Below, piece by piece: positions 5,728 to 15,017 of a stretch of 56,858 nt of DNA. The stretch spans positions 1-56,858 of the forward strand of contig CAWUID010000009.1 of NCBI GenBank assembly GCA_963922315.1. The letters are read 5' to 3'. How positions within the stretch are numbered: the first letter of the stretch is position 1; each line of letters begins with the position of its first letter. The position numbers were made by a program, and so were the translations under genes. The stretch comes from JAHDBG01 sp963922315 (lineage in GTDB: Bacteria > Pseudomonadota > Gammaproteobacteria > Chromatiales > Chromatiaceae). The notes under the pieces were generated by a model. That model was given only the letters and a program-made list of their open reading frames with translations. It was not told the origin of the DNA and searched no databases.

Positions 5728-8307
5728 ATGCGTACTGATCGATTGACCACACAGTTTCAGTTAGCCCTGGCCGATGCGCAGAGTCTTGCGGTAGGTCAGG
5801 ATCATCAATTCATGGAACCGGTGCATGTGTTGCTGGCCCTGCTGGATCAGGATTCAGGCTCGACCCGCCCGCTATTGTTGCAGGCTGGGGTGCAGTTGGA
5901 TTCGATGCAGGCAGCGTTGCGGCAGCAGTTGCAGTCTTTGCCCAAGGTACAGGGCAGCGCAGGTGAGGTGCATGTGTCATCTGGCCTGAACCGGTTGCTG
6001 AATCAGACGGACAAGATTGCGCAACAATGGCAGGATCAATATGTGGCGTCTGAGCTGTTTGTGCTGGCGCTGGTGCGGGATCAGGGGATGGAAGGTGATC
6101 TGTTGCGCCAGGCGGGCGCGACAGAAGCCGCACTGACTGCGGCGATTAAACAGATGCGCGGCGGCCAGTCGGTGCAGGATTCGGCAGCAGAAGGGCAATA
6201 TCAGGCACTGCACAAATATACGCTGGATCTGACCGAACGCGCGACCCGGGGCGAGCTGGATCCGGTGATCGGGCGGGATGACGAAATCCGCCGTACGATT
6301 CAGGTGTTGTTACGCCGCACGAAGAATAATCCGGTACTGATCGGTGAGCCGGGTGTTGGTAAGACCGCGATTGCGGAAGGTTTGGCGCAGCGGATCATCA
6401 ATGGCGAAGTGCCGGAAGGGCTGAAGGATAAAAAGTTACTCGCGCTGGATATGGGTGCGTTGATCGCAGGGGCGAAGTATCGCGGTGAGTTTGAAGAGCG
6501 CCTGAAAGCGGTGCTGAAAGCATTACAGCAGCAGGCCGGGCAGGTCATCCTGTTTATTGATGAGTTGCATACGATGGTCGGTGCCGGCAAGGCGGACGGC
6601 GCGATGGATGCCGGCAATATGTTGAAGCCTGCGCTGGCGCGCGGTGAGCTGCATTGTGTCGGGGCCACCACGCTGGATGAGTACCGCCAATATATTGAAA
6701 AGGATGCGGCGCTGGAGCGGCGTTTTCAGAAGGTGCTGGTGCAGGAGCCGGATGTGCCGGATACGATTGCGATTCTGCGTGGTCTGAAGGAACGTTATGA
6801 GGTGCATCACGGGGTGGAGATTACCGATCCGGCGATTGTGGCTGCCGCGACCCTGTCGCAGCGGTATATCACCGACCGGCAGTTGCCGGATAAGGCGATT
6901 GATCTGATTGATGAGGCCGCAGCCCAGATCCGGCTGGAAATTGATTCGATGCCGGAGTCGATGGATAAGCTGGACCGGCGCTTGATTCAGTTGAAGATTG
7001 AGCGCGAAGCGCTGCGTAAGGAATCGGATCAGGCCTCGCAACAACGGCTGGCCGATCTGGAAGATCAGATTCAGCATCTGGAGCGCGAGTTTTCGGATCT
7101 GCGGGAGATCTGGCAGGCAGAAAAGGCGGCGTTGCAGGGCGCCAGTCAGGCGAAGGAAGCGCTGGAACAGGCACGCCTGGATTTTGAACAGGCGCGGCGG
7201 GCGAACGATCTGCAAAAAATGTCGGAATTGCAGTATGGCCGGATTCCGGCACTGGAAAAACAACTTGCGGAATTATCGCAATCCGGGGCGGAGGCGACGA
7301 CGCAGTTATTACGCAACCGGGTTACTGATGAAGAAGTCGCTGGTATCGTGTCAAAATGGACCGGCATTCCGGTGGCGAAGATGTTGCAGGGGGAAAAGGA
7401 CAAACTGTTGCAGATGGAAGAGCTGCTGGCTGAGCGGGTGATCGGGCAACACGAAGCGGTTGCTGCGGTGGCGAATGCGATCCGGCGCTCGCGGGCTGGA
7501 CTGGCCGATCCGCAACGACCGAACGGCAGTTTTTTATTTCTCGGCCCCACCGGTGTCGGTAAAACCGAGCTGTGCAAGGCGTTAGCCACCTTTCTGTTTG
7601 ATACCGATCAGGCAATGGTGCGGATTGATATGTCTGAGTTCATGGAAAAACATGCAGTTGCCCGCCTGATCGGCGCACCGCCCGGCTATGTCGGGTATGA
7701 AGCAGGTGGTTATCTGACTGAGCTGATCCGGCGACGGCCTTACAGTGTGATTCTGCTGGACGAGATTGAGAAGGCGCATCCAGATGTATTTAACATCTTG
7801 TTGCAGGTGTTGGACGAAGGACGTCTGACCGACGGACACGGACGTACTGTCGATTTCCGCAATTGCGTGATTGTGATGACTTCTAATCTGGGCTCTGAGC
7901 TGATTCAGGCGATGGCAGCCGAATCAGATTACACGGCGATGAAACAAGCAGTGATGGAAGTGGTCTCTTACCACTTCCGGCCTGAATTTATCAACCGGGT
8001 GGATGAATCCGTGGTGTTCCACCCGCTGGGGTCGGCGCAGATCCGCGCAATTGCCGGGATTCAGATCGACTTGTTGCAACAACGACTGACCGAATATCAG
8101 TTGACACTGGAGGTGAGTGCTGCGGCGCTGGATCAGCTTGCAGCAGCGGGCTTTGATCCGGTGTATGGTGCCAGGCCGCTGCAACGGGTGATCCGCCAGC
8201 AACTGGAAAATCCACTGGCCCAACAGTTGCTGCAAGGCCGGTTTCAACCAGGTGATAAAGTGCAAGTGGGCTGTCAGGATCAGAAAATAGTTTTTGATTC
8301 GTGCTGA
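5728..8307 (+). CDS. clpB: ATP-dependent disaggregase ClpB
   Basis: An 859-residue Hsp100 chaperone (E. coli 857) that extracts proteins from aggregates together with DnaK. The Clp N-domain (MRTDRLTTQFQLALADAQSLA) spans about 1-145. Nucleotide-binding domain 1 has Walker A GEPGVGKT at 206-213. The coiled-coil middle domain is at about 410-525. NBD2 has Walker A GPTGVGKT at 606-613, followed by the C-terminal D2 small domain. Start 5728 has GGAGGA eight bases upstream; the frame stays open to 5584 but lacks family residues there. A sigma-32-like promoter precedes it. It is followed codirectionally by clpX, where clpP would usually be expected upstream. Confidence 0.97.
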   Translation: MRTDRLTTQFQLALADAQSLAVGQDHQFMEPVHVLLALLDQDSGSTRPLLLQAGVQLDSMQAALRQQLQSLPKVQGSAGEVHVSSGLNRLLNQTDKIAQQWQDQYVASELFVLALVRDQGMEGDLLRQAGATEAALTAAIKQMRGGQSVQDSAAEGQYQALHKYTLDLTERATRGELDPVIGRDDEIRRTIQVLLRRTKNNPVLIGEPGVGKTAIAEGLAQRIINGEVPEGLKDKKLLALDMGALIAGAKYRGEFEERLKAVLKALQQQAGQVILFIDELHTMVGAGKADGAMDAGNMLKPALARGELHCVGATTLDEYRQYIEKDAALERRFQKVLVQEPDVPDTIAILRGLKERYEVHHGVEITDPAIVAAATLSQRYITDRQLPDKAIDLIDEAAAQIRLEIDSMPESMDKLDRRLIQLKIEREALRKESDQASQQRLADLEDQIQHLEREFSDLREIWQAEKAALQGASQAKEALEQARLDFEQARRANDLQKMSELQYGRIPALEKQLAELSQSGAEATTQLLRNRVTDEEVAGIVSKWTGIPVAKMLQGEKDKLLQMEELLAERVIGQHEAVAAVANAIRRSRAGLADPQRPNGSFLFLGPTGVGKTELCKALATFLFDTDQAMVRIDMSEFMEKHAVARLIGAPPGYVGYEAGGYLTELIRRRPYSVILLDEIEKAHPDVFNILLQVLDEGRLTDGHGRTVDFRNCVIVMTSNLGSELIQAMAAESDYTAMKQAVMEVVSYHFRPEFINRVDESVVFHPLGSAQIRAIAGIQIDLLQQRLTEYQLTLEVSAAALDQLAAAGFDPVYGARPLQRVIRQQLENPLAQQLLQGRFQPGDKVQVGCQDQKIVFDSC

Positions 8308-8409
8308 ATCCGCTATCATGCTGGCGGCTTTGCCTGGAGTCGCCGATTATTTATGTTGCTTCTGGATCCTCCAGAGGCATCTTTGTTACGCATAGATGAG
8401 CCTGTCTGC

Positions 8410-9690
8410 ATGAGTGAAGACCCGCAAAACGACGAAAAAACGACCTTATACTGCTCCTTCTGTGGCAAAAGTCAGCACGAAGTGCGCAAACTTATCGCTG
8501 GCCCCACTGTCATGATCTGCGACGAGTGTGTCGATCAGTGCAACGACATCATTCTGGAAGAACTGGAAGACGAGTCGGTACAGGCGACAGAAGGGCTACC
8601 TAAGCCACGTGAAATCAAGGCCAGCCTGGATGAATATGTGATCGGCCAGGAACAGGCAAAAAAAGTGCTGTCAGTGGCGGTGTACAATCACTACAAACGT
8701 CTGTCGATGGCGGGTCAGCCGGAAGAGGTTGAGATCTCGAAAAGTAACATCCTGCTGATCGGCCCGACCGGATCAGGTAAAACATTGCTGGCAGAAACTC
8801 TGGCACGCATGCTGGATGTGCCGTTTGTGATCGCAGATGCGACTACCCTGACCGAAGCTGGTTACGTCGGCGATGATGTTGAGCACGTGATCCAGCAGCT
8901 ATTACAGAAGTGCGACTATGATGCGGAAAAGGCACAGACCGGCATCATTTATATCGATGAAATCGACAAGATCTCGCGTCGTTCAGAAAATACCTCCATT
9001 ACCCGTGATGTGTCCGGTGAGGGTGTGCAGCAGGCACTGCTGAAGCTGATAGAAGGTACCGTTGCGTCGATACCACCACAAGGTGGTCGTAAACATCCGC
9101 AATCGGATTTTCTGCACATTGATACTTCAAATATCCTGTTTATTGTCGGTGGCGCATTTGACGGGCTGGAAAAAGTGATTCGGCAGCGTTCAGAAAAAGG
9201 CGGGATCGGATTTAATGCAGAAGTGCACAGCAAAGAAGACAAACGTAATGTCGGTGAGACGCTGCGCCAGGTAGAATCTGAAGACCTGGTTCGGTATGGC
9301 CTGATACCGGAGCTGATCGGGCGTCTGCCGGTGATTGCGACGCTGGAAGAGTTGGACGAAGCAGCACTGATCACCATTCTGACTGAGCCGAAAAATGCGC
9401 TGGTTAAACAGTATCAGCACTTATTTGGTATGGAAGGAGCCGGGCTGGAGTTTCGTCCGGATGCGTTACAGGCCATTGCTGGTAAGGCACTGAAACGTAA
9501 AACCGGTGCACGTGGTCTGCGCACCATACTGGAACATACACTGCTAGACGTTATGTATGATTTGCCCTCGCTCGAAGCAGTGAGTAAAGTGGTGGTAGAT
9601 AAACCTGCGATACAGGGCCACAGTGTGCCGTTGATTGTATATGATGGAGACAGACCAGAAGATAGTCAGAGTCTGGCTGTTGGAAAATAG
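8410..9690 (+). CDS. clpX: ATP-dependent Clp protease ATP-binding subunit ClpX
   Basis: A 426-residue AAA+ unfoldase (E. coli 424) that feeds substrates to ClpP. The N-terminal zinc-binding domain has Cys15, Cys18, Cys37 and Cys40. Walker A is GPTGSGKT at 118-125, and Walker B is GIIYIDEIDKI. The start MSEDPQNDEKT (8410) matches the family; an in-frame start at 8353 adds 19 unconserved residues. No strong ribosome site is seen at 8410. The gene is followed after 29 bp by lon, the usual order, but clpP is absent upstream, so the protease subunit must be encoded elsewhere or be missing. Confidence 0.97.
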   Translation: MSEDPQNDEKTTLYCSFCGKSQHEVRKLIAGPTVMICDECVDQCNDIILEELEDESVQATEGLPKPREIKASLDEYVIGQEQAKKVLSVAVYNHYKRLSMAGQPEEVEISKSNILLIGPTGSGKTLLAETLARMLDVPFVIADATTLTEAGYVGDDVEHVIQQLLQKCDYDAEKAQTGIIYIDEIDKISRRSENTSITRDVSGEGVQQALLKLIEGTVASIPPQGGRKHPQSDFLHIDTSNILFIVGGAFDGLEKVIRQRSEKGGIGFNAEVHSKEDKRNVGETLRQVESEDLVRYGLIPELIGRLPVIATLEELDEAALITILTEPKNALVKQYQHLFGMEGAGLEFRPDALQAIAGKALKRKTGARGLRTILEHTLLDVMYDLPSLEAVSKVVVDKPAIQGHSVPLIVYDGDRPEDSQSLAVGK

Positions 9691-9719
9691 TCAATGTACC
9701 TCTGCAACAGGGATTAAAC

Positions 9720-12176
9720 ATGGACATTATTCTGAGTGACGACGAGGCTGCATTACCGCTGATGCCATTGCGGGATGCTGTGGTATATCCGCAAATGGCT
9801 TTGCCATTGTTTGTCGGGCGTGAAAAATCTGTGCAGGCGTTGCATGCAGCGATTCGCGCCGACAAACGTATTCTGGTTGTTGCACAGAAAACCAACGGAG
9901 AAAAAAACCCTGATACGGAAGACCTGTATGAGGTTGGTGTTGTTGCCCGATTAGTGCAATTGATGCAGCTACCGGATGGTACGCATAAAGCATTGGTCGA
10001 AGGAGAACATCGGGTTCGGGTATGTGATATTGTGGCGACAGAGACCTATCTCACCGCGCATTATCAATTGCTGGCAGAACAACCCATGCCGGATGAGCGC
10101 GAACAATCGGTGATGATACGCTCGGTCAACAATCATTTTGCCCAGTATGCCAAGCTGAATCAGCGTATACCACCAGATTTAGTGACGACTCTGGCTGAAT
10201 TGCAGGAATTGTCACACCTGGTTGACAGCGTGGCAGCGCAGGCGAACCTGAAGTTGATAGACAAACAGGCCCTGCTCGAAACGCTGGATGTCGGACAGCG
10301 AGCAGAACACCTGCTGGCGCTGATACAAGATGAAAATGAACTGCTGGATTTAGAAAAAAATCTGCATAAGCGGGTGCGGGATCAGATAGAAAAAAACCAA
10401 CGCGAATATCTGCTGCACGAAAAAATGAAGGCGCTGCAGAAAGAAATGCGCTCCGCAGGCAATGAATCAGGAGAACTGGCAGAAGCCAGTGAAGCTGAAC
10501 AGCTTGAGAAAAAAATCAACAGCCTGCGGATGAGTAAAGAGGGGAAAGATAAAGCGAAGGCAGAACTGAATAAACTGAAAATGTTATCACCCATGTCATC
10601 AGAGGCCGGGGTGGTGCGTAGCTATCTGGATGTGTTGCTGAAAGTACCGTGGAATAAGCGCAGCCGGGTTGGTACAGATATTCAGCAGGCGCAGAAGATA
10701 CTGGACGAAGACCATTACGGTCTGGAAAAAGTTAAAGAACGAATCCTGGAGTATCTGGCGGTACAGCAACGGGTACGTAAATTAAAAGGCCCGATCCTGT
10801 GTCTGGTCGGTCCGCCTGGCGTGGGTAAAACATCATTAGGCGAATCCATCGCTCGGGCAACCCGACGCAAATACGTGCGTATGGCGCTCGGCGGTGTGCG
10901 GGACGAAGCTGAAATACGCGGGCATCGCCGTACCTATGTCAGTGCGTTACCGGGTAAAATCATTCAGGGATTATCTCGAGCTGGTGTAAAAAACCCGTTA
11001 TTTCTGTTAGATGAAATTGATAAAATGGCGATGGATGCCCGGGGTGACCCGGCCTCGGCATTGTTGGAAGTGCTGGATCCCGAACAGAATCACACCTTTC
11101 AGGACCATTATCTGGAATTAGACTTTGATCTGTCTGATGTGATGTTCGTTGCGACTGCGAACAGCCTGAACATACCGGCCCCCCTGTTAGACCGCATGGA
11201 AGTGATCCGGTTATCGGGTTACACTGAAGACGAAAAGATCAATATTGCCGAAAATTATTTGCTTCCGAAGCAGATAAAAAATAACGGACTGAAATCAGGC
11301 GAGTTACAAGCTACACCTGAATCAATCCGGGATGTAGTGCGTTACTACACTCGTGAAGCAGGTGTGCGAGGTCTGGAGCGTGAGGTTGCTAAAATCTGTC
11401 GTAAAGTTGTCAAGGGTTTAGTGACCCGGACAGAAACCGCCAAGCATGTTAATCTTGAAGCACCAGACTTGGAAAAATATCTGGGCGTGCAACGTTTCCG
11501 TTATGGGCGGGCGGAAGAAAAAGATCAGATCGGACAGGTTGCTGGTCTGGCCTGGACGGAAGTCGGCGGTGAACTGCTGCGGATAGAAGCAGAGCTGGCG
11601 CCGGGTAAAGGTCGATTAGTACATACCGGTAAACTGGGTGATGTCATGAAAGAGTCTATTCAGGCAGCCCTGACGGTAGTGCGCGTCCGCGCAGCCAGTC
11701 TGGGTCTGAAAGACGACTTTCATCGTACCCTGGATGTTCATATTCACGTGCCGGAAGGTGCAACACCGAAAGATGGACCCAGCGCTGGCATTAGTATGAG
11801 TACGGTGTTGGTGTCTGCTCTGACCAGAATACCGGTATGCGCAGAAGTTGCCATGACTGGTGAAATCACACTGCGTGGAGAAGTCCTGCCGATTGGCGGT
11901 TTGAAAGAAAAGCTACTGGCAGCACATCGTGGTGGTATCCGGACAGTGATTATTCCAGCCGAAAATGAGCGCGACCTGGCTGAGATACCAGACAATATCA
12001 AAGAGCACCTGACCATACATCCGGTGCGATGGATAGATCAGGTGTGGGATATTGCTTTATCACGTGTGCCGACACCGCGCCTGCAGAGTGAAGATAACTG
12101 CTCACAAGCCCTGGTGCTGGATGATATTGTCACTGGCGACATTGCGACAACACCAGAGTTATTGCCGCGTCAGTGA
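9720..12176 (+). CDS. lon: ATP-dependent protease Lon (LonA)
   Basis: An 818-residue cytoplasmic protease. The N-terminal substrate-binding domain (LPLMPLRDAVVYPQMALPLFVGR) is followed by a coiled-coil stretch at about 190-280. The AAA+ module has Walker A GPPGVGKTS and Walker B FLLDEIDKM. The C-terminal serine protease domain has Ser688 in PKDGPSAGISM and Lys731 in GGLKEKLLAA, spaced 43 residues apart as in E. coli Lon. It degrades misfolded and regulatory proteins. It sits between clpX and hupB, the conserved proteobacterial order, and a hairpin terminator follows at 12212. Confidence 0.98.
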   Translation: MDIILSDDEAALPLMPLRDAVVYPQMALPLFVGREKSVQALHAAIRADKRILVVAQKTNGEKNPDTEDLYEVGVVARLVQLMQLPDGTHKALVEGEHRVRVCDIVATETYLTAHYQLLAEQPMPDEREQSVMIRSVNNHFAQYAKLNQRIPPDLVTTLAELQELSHLVDSVAAQANLKLIDKQALLETLDVGQRAEHLLALIQDENELLDLEKNLHKRVRDQIEKNQREYLLHEKMKALQKEMRSAGNESGELAEASEAEQLEKKINSLRMSKEGKDKAKAELNKLKMLSPMSSEAGVVRSYLDVLLKVPWNKRSRVGTDIQQAQKILDEDHYGLEKVKERILEYLAVQQRVRKLKGPILCLVGPPGVGKTSLGESIARATRRKYVRMALGGVRDEAEIRGHRRTYVSALPGKIIQGLSRAGVKNPLFLLDEIDKMAMDARGDPASALLEVLDPEQNHTFQDHYLELDFDLSDVMFVATANSLNIPAPLLDRMEVIRLSGYTEDEKINIAENYLLPKQIKNNGLKSGELQATPESIRDVVRYYTREAGVRGLEREVAKICRKVVKGLVTRTETAKHVNLEAPDLEKYLGVQRFRYGRAEEKDQIGQVAGLAWTEVGGELLRIEAELAPGKGRLVHTGKLGDVMKESIQAALTVVRVRAASLGLKDDFHRTLDVHIHVPEGATPKDGPSAGISMSTVLVSALTRIPVCAEVAMTGEITLRGEVLPIGGLKEKLLAAHRGGIRTVIIPAENERDLAEIPDNIKEHLTIHPVRWIDQVWDIALSRVPTPRLQSEDNCSQALVLDDIVTGDIATTPELLPRQ

Positions 12177-12211
12177 TCAGGATGCGACAGATCCATGCTA
12201 GATTTATTCCC

Positions 12212-12239
12212 GGGTACTTCCCGAAGAAGTACCCTTTTT
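12212..12239 (+). terminator. Terminator after lon
   Basis: GGGTACTTC (12212-12220) and GAAGTACCC (12226-12234) form a perfect 9-bp stem with a 5-base loop, followed by five Ts. It separates lon from hupB, which must have its own promoter in the following ~35 bp. Confidence 0.85.
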
Positions 12240-12274
12240 AAGATAACAGCTCGTTACAGAGCACAGGAGGCAAA

Positions 12275-12547
12275 ATGAACAAAAGCGATTTAATACATCA
12301 TGTAGCTGATCAGGTAGACCTGCCCAAGTCGACGGCTACGAAAGCATTTGATGCGGTGATTGAAGCAATTCAGAATGCACTGGTGGAAGGTGATACTGTT
12401 GCTATTCCTGGTTTCGGAACATTCAGTGTACGTGAGCGGGCCGCGCGAACCGGGCGTAACCCGAGAACCGGAGAAGCCATACAAATTGCGGCATCCAGAG
12501 TACCTGCGTTTAAGCCTGGTAAGACATTAAAAGATGCGGTAAACTAA
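12275..12547 (+). CDS. hupB: DNA-binding protein HU-beta
   Basis: A 90-residue nucleoid protein of the HU/IHF family. MNKSDLIHHVADQVDLPKS begins the dimerisation helices. The beta-arm region contains GFGTFSVRERAARTGRNPRTGE with the characteristic RNP tip for minor-groove insertion, and FKPGKTLKDAVN closes the fold. AGGAGG lies a few bases before the ATG. It follows lon and is immediately followed by two tRNA genes. Confidence 0.97.
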   Translation: MNKSDLIHHVADQVDLPKSTATKAFDAVIEAIQNALVEGDTVAIPGFGTFSVRERAARTGRNPRTGEAIQIAASRVPAFKPGKTLKDAVN

Positions 12548-12560
12548 TCACTCTATATGT

Positions 12561-12636
12561 GGGTGCTTAGCTCAGCTGGGAGAGCATCGCCCTTACAAGG
12601 CGAGGGTCGCAGGTTCGAGCCCTGCAGCACCCACCA
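12561..12636 (+). tRNA. tRNA-Val (anticodon TAC)
   Basis: A 76-nt cloverleaf with acceptor stem GGGTGCT/AGCACCC, D-loop AGCTCAGCTGGGAGAGC, anticodon loop CTTACAA giving TAC, T-arm GGTTCGAGCC and an encoded CCA. Confidence 0.97.
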
Positions 12637-12645
12637 TAAGTCAGA

Positions 12646-12722
12646 GGAGTGGTAGTTCAGTTGGTTAGAATACCGGCCTGTCACGTCGGTGGTCGCGGGT
12701 TCGAGTCCCGTCCACTCCGCCA
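12646..12722 (+). tRNA. tRNA-Asp (anticodon GTC)
   Basis: A 77-nt cloverleaf with acceptor stem GGAGTGG/CCACTCC, anticodon loop CTGTCAC giving GTC, T-arm GGTTCGAGTCC and an encoded CCA. It is separated from tRNA-Val by nine bases, so the two are probably cotranscribed. Confidence 0.97.
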
Positions 12723-12741
12723 GAACATAGCTTAAGCCATG

Positions 12742-12769
12742 AAGGGTATCCTTACGATGCCCTTTTTTT
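12742..12769 (+). terminator. Terminator after the tRNA pair
   Basis: AAGGGTATC (12742-12750) and GATGCCCTT (12756-12764) form a stem with one G-U pair and a 5-base loop, followed by a T7 tract. Confidence 0.85.
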
Positions 12770-12864
12770 ATGTCCGCAATACAGGTAAAGTCCCTAAAAC
12801 GTTGTGGTGTTGGCAATAGACAGTCTTTTTTCGCTATATATCAGAAAACGCTTAAGAAAATTTT

Positions 12865-14760
12865 ATGTTGCAAGCTATCAGACATCGTGCCCGAGGTTGG
12901 GTAGCCTGGGTCATTATTATTCTCATCAGCATTCCGTTCGCTTTGTTTGGTATACAGGAATATTTCGGGGTTAGTAGTGACCCCGTAGTTGCTGTGGTTG
13001 AAGGTACCGATATCAAGCAGAGCGAGTTAGAACGACGACTGCGTGATTTTCGCGAAACGATGCGCCGTTTGCTGGGAGAAAATTATCGTGCCGATCTGTT
13101 CGACGATAATCGTCTCAGCCAACGAGTGCTGGAGACCATGGTTGACGAAAAAGCTTTGCAACAGGCGACGACTGACTGGAACATGCAGCCAACGGATGCA
13201 CAGGTGCGTGAACTGATACAAAGCATCCCGGCCTTTCAACTGGAAGGCGCATTTAACGCAGGGCTATATCGTACCTCTTTGCGCAATCAGGGCGTAACCA
13301 GCGCCTTTTTTGAACAGCAGGTGCGCCAGGATATTGTGCTGCGTCAATTTGAAGATGGTTGGCAGAACAGTCACTTCGTGACCGAACAGCAGCTAAATGA
13401 CTTTGTGCGGTTAGAGGCACAGAAGCGTGCGATACGCTATGTGCAGATACCGATGAAACCGTCAGAGCCTGCACTTATTACGGAAAAGCAGATACAATCC
13501 TATTATCAGCAAAACCCGGATAAGTATAAAATACCAGCACAAGTAAAACTGGCCTACCTGCACCTGTCAGAAAATACTCTTGGGCAGCAGATTGAACTGG
13601 ACGAGCCTGCGTTGCAGGCTTATTTTGCAGAACGTATAGACGAATTCACAGCACCGGAAGAACGTAAATTACGCCATATTCTGATTGCGCAAAAAGCAGG
13701 TGATGAAGCAGCGCAGTTGCAGCAGGCGGAAACATTACTGGCACAGCTTCGTGCCGGAGCAGACTTTGCTGAACTGGCTGAAAACCATTCAGAAGATCCT
13801 GGCTCTGCCAAAACAGGTGGTGATCTTGGTTGGATGGAGCGAGATGCTTTTGTTAAACCATTTGCTGATGCAGCATTCGATCTGACAGTCGGTGGCCTGA
13901 GTGAGCCGGTAAAAACTGAGTTTGGTTATCATCTGATTCAGTTAGAAGCCATACGTGGTGGCGATCAACCTGATTTTGCTACCCAGCGCACTGATATAGC
14001 AGAGGCTTATCGGGCGCAGCAAGTTGAAGCTCTGTATTATGACGAGTTTGAGCGTTTAGCAACTGTGGTATATGAAAGTCCGGATAGCCTGGAGCCTGCC
14101 TCAGAACTGCTGAACCTGCCGATTCAGGAGACCGGATGGCTGGCCCGTTCTGCAGTCTTTCCTGAACCGCTAAACACCGAAAAAATCAAAAACACAGCAT
14201 TCTCTACGGAACTACTGCAGGGCAATAACAGCGAACTAATAGAGCTTAGCCCAATCAATGCGGTTGTACTACGTGCGGCAGAGCATAAAGTGGCAGCACG
14301 CAAACCATTAGCTGAAGTCAGCGACCGGATTGTGGCGAGTATTGCCACAAAGCAGGCGTTAGAAAAAACCCGGCATCAGGGAGAGCAGATTATCCAGGAC
14401 CTGTATGACGGTGCATCGTTTAACGCCAAAGTGCTAACCTGGGCGCCAGTAAAAGAAAAGTCATTAGATCGCTATACAGAAGAGTTACCGCAATCAGTCA
14501 TAAAAGCAGTTTTTGCAGCCTCTCGATCTGATGCGGAACAAGCCAACTATCTCGGTGTTATGGCTGAAGACAGTTATTATGTGATAGCAATTGATCAGAC
14601 AGAAGATGCTACCCCTGATGCGCTGGATGCTCAGCGCCTGAAACAATATCAGACGCAGCAGGAAGAGCAACAGCGCAATGCTGAGTATCGTGAATTGCGT
14701 AAACAAATACGGGCCGGCATGAGTACTGTTTTCAATCTCCCAAAATCTGATTCCCTGTAG
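12865..14760 (+). CDS. ppiD: Periplasmic folding chaperone PpiD (SurA_N/parvulin)
   Basis: A 631-residue inner-membrane-anchored periplasmic chaperone. The N-terminal anchor is GWVAWVIIILISIPFALFG (about 12-30). A SurA-N-like domain follows (VEGTDIKQSELERRLRDFR). The parvulin domain at about 265-365 has RKLRHILIAQKAGD, AENHSEDPGSAKTGGDLGW and TEFGYHLIQLE. It assists folding of exported proteins near the Sec translocon. The position right after lon-hupB (with two tRNAs between) is the conserved one for ppiD. No clear terminator is seen after it. Confidence 0.93.
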   Translation: MLQAIRHRARGWVAWVIIILISIPFALFGIQEYFGVSSDPVVAVVEGTDIKQSELERRLRDFRETMRRLLGENYRADLFDDNRLSQRVLETMVDEKALQQATTDWNMQPTDAQVRELIQSIPAFQLEGAFNAGLYRTSLRNQGVTSAFFEQQVRQDIVLRQFEDGWQNSHFVTEQQLNDFVRLEAQKRAIRYVQIPMKPSEPALITEKQIQSYYQQNPDKYKIPAQVKLAYLHLSENTLGQQIELDEPALQAYFAERIDEFTAPEERKLRHILIAQKAGDEAAQLQQAETLLAQLRAGADFAELAENHSEDPGSAKTGGDLGWMERDAFVKPFADAAFDLTVGGLSEPVKTEFGYHLIQLEAIRGGDQPDFATQRTDIAEAYRAQQVEALYYDEFERLATVVYESPDSLEPASELLNLPIQETGWLARSAVFPEPLNTEKIKNTAFSTELLQGNNSELIELSPINAVVLRAAEHKVAARKPLAEVSDRIVASIATKQALEKTRHQGEQIIQDLYDGASFNAKVLTWAPVKEKSLDRYTEELPQSVIKAVFAASRSDAEQANYLGVMAEDSYYVIAIDQTEDATPDALDAQRLKQYQTQQEEQQRNAEYRELRKQIRAGMSTVFNLPKSDSL

Positions 14761-15017
14761 ATTGCTGCGAACACTTTTACAAAAGTCCCACAGGCGCTTT
14801 GGAGTTAATATTTTAAAACCTGATTGGCCCGTTGATTCGAGTGAAGCAAAAAAATTGCTTTTGACGGCCTGTGGTCTGCTCAATTCAGATGCACCACTCA
14901 GTTATCATACAAGAGCTATTGAAAGTCTCCCTCTTTTTTAGCTCGCTCAGTTATGCTTTATCCGATAGCATATCATGCTTGCTAAAGATTTGATTCTTAA
15001 GATTTTTCCATAGTCAG
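14761..15017. other. Intergenic region, AT-rich transition
   Basis: I see no gene, tRNA or convincing hairpin here. Base composition becomes more AT-rich going right, toward the fucosyltransferase gene, suggesting the boundary of acquired DNA. Confidence 0.4.

Noticed and set aside
6523..7263. 246-codon - strand ORF inside clpB
   Set aside because: Overlaps the conserved clpB core; composition shadow with no recognisable domain.
12553..12816. 87-residue - strand ORF (WTGLEPATTDVTGRYSNQLNY)
   Set aside because: It is the antisense translation of the tRNA-Val and tRNA-Asp genes, a well-known annotation artefact.
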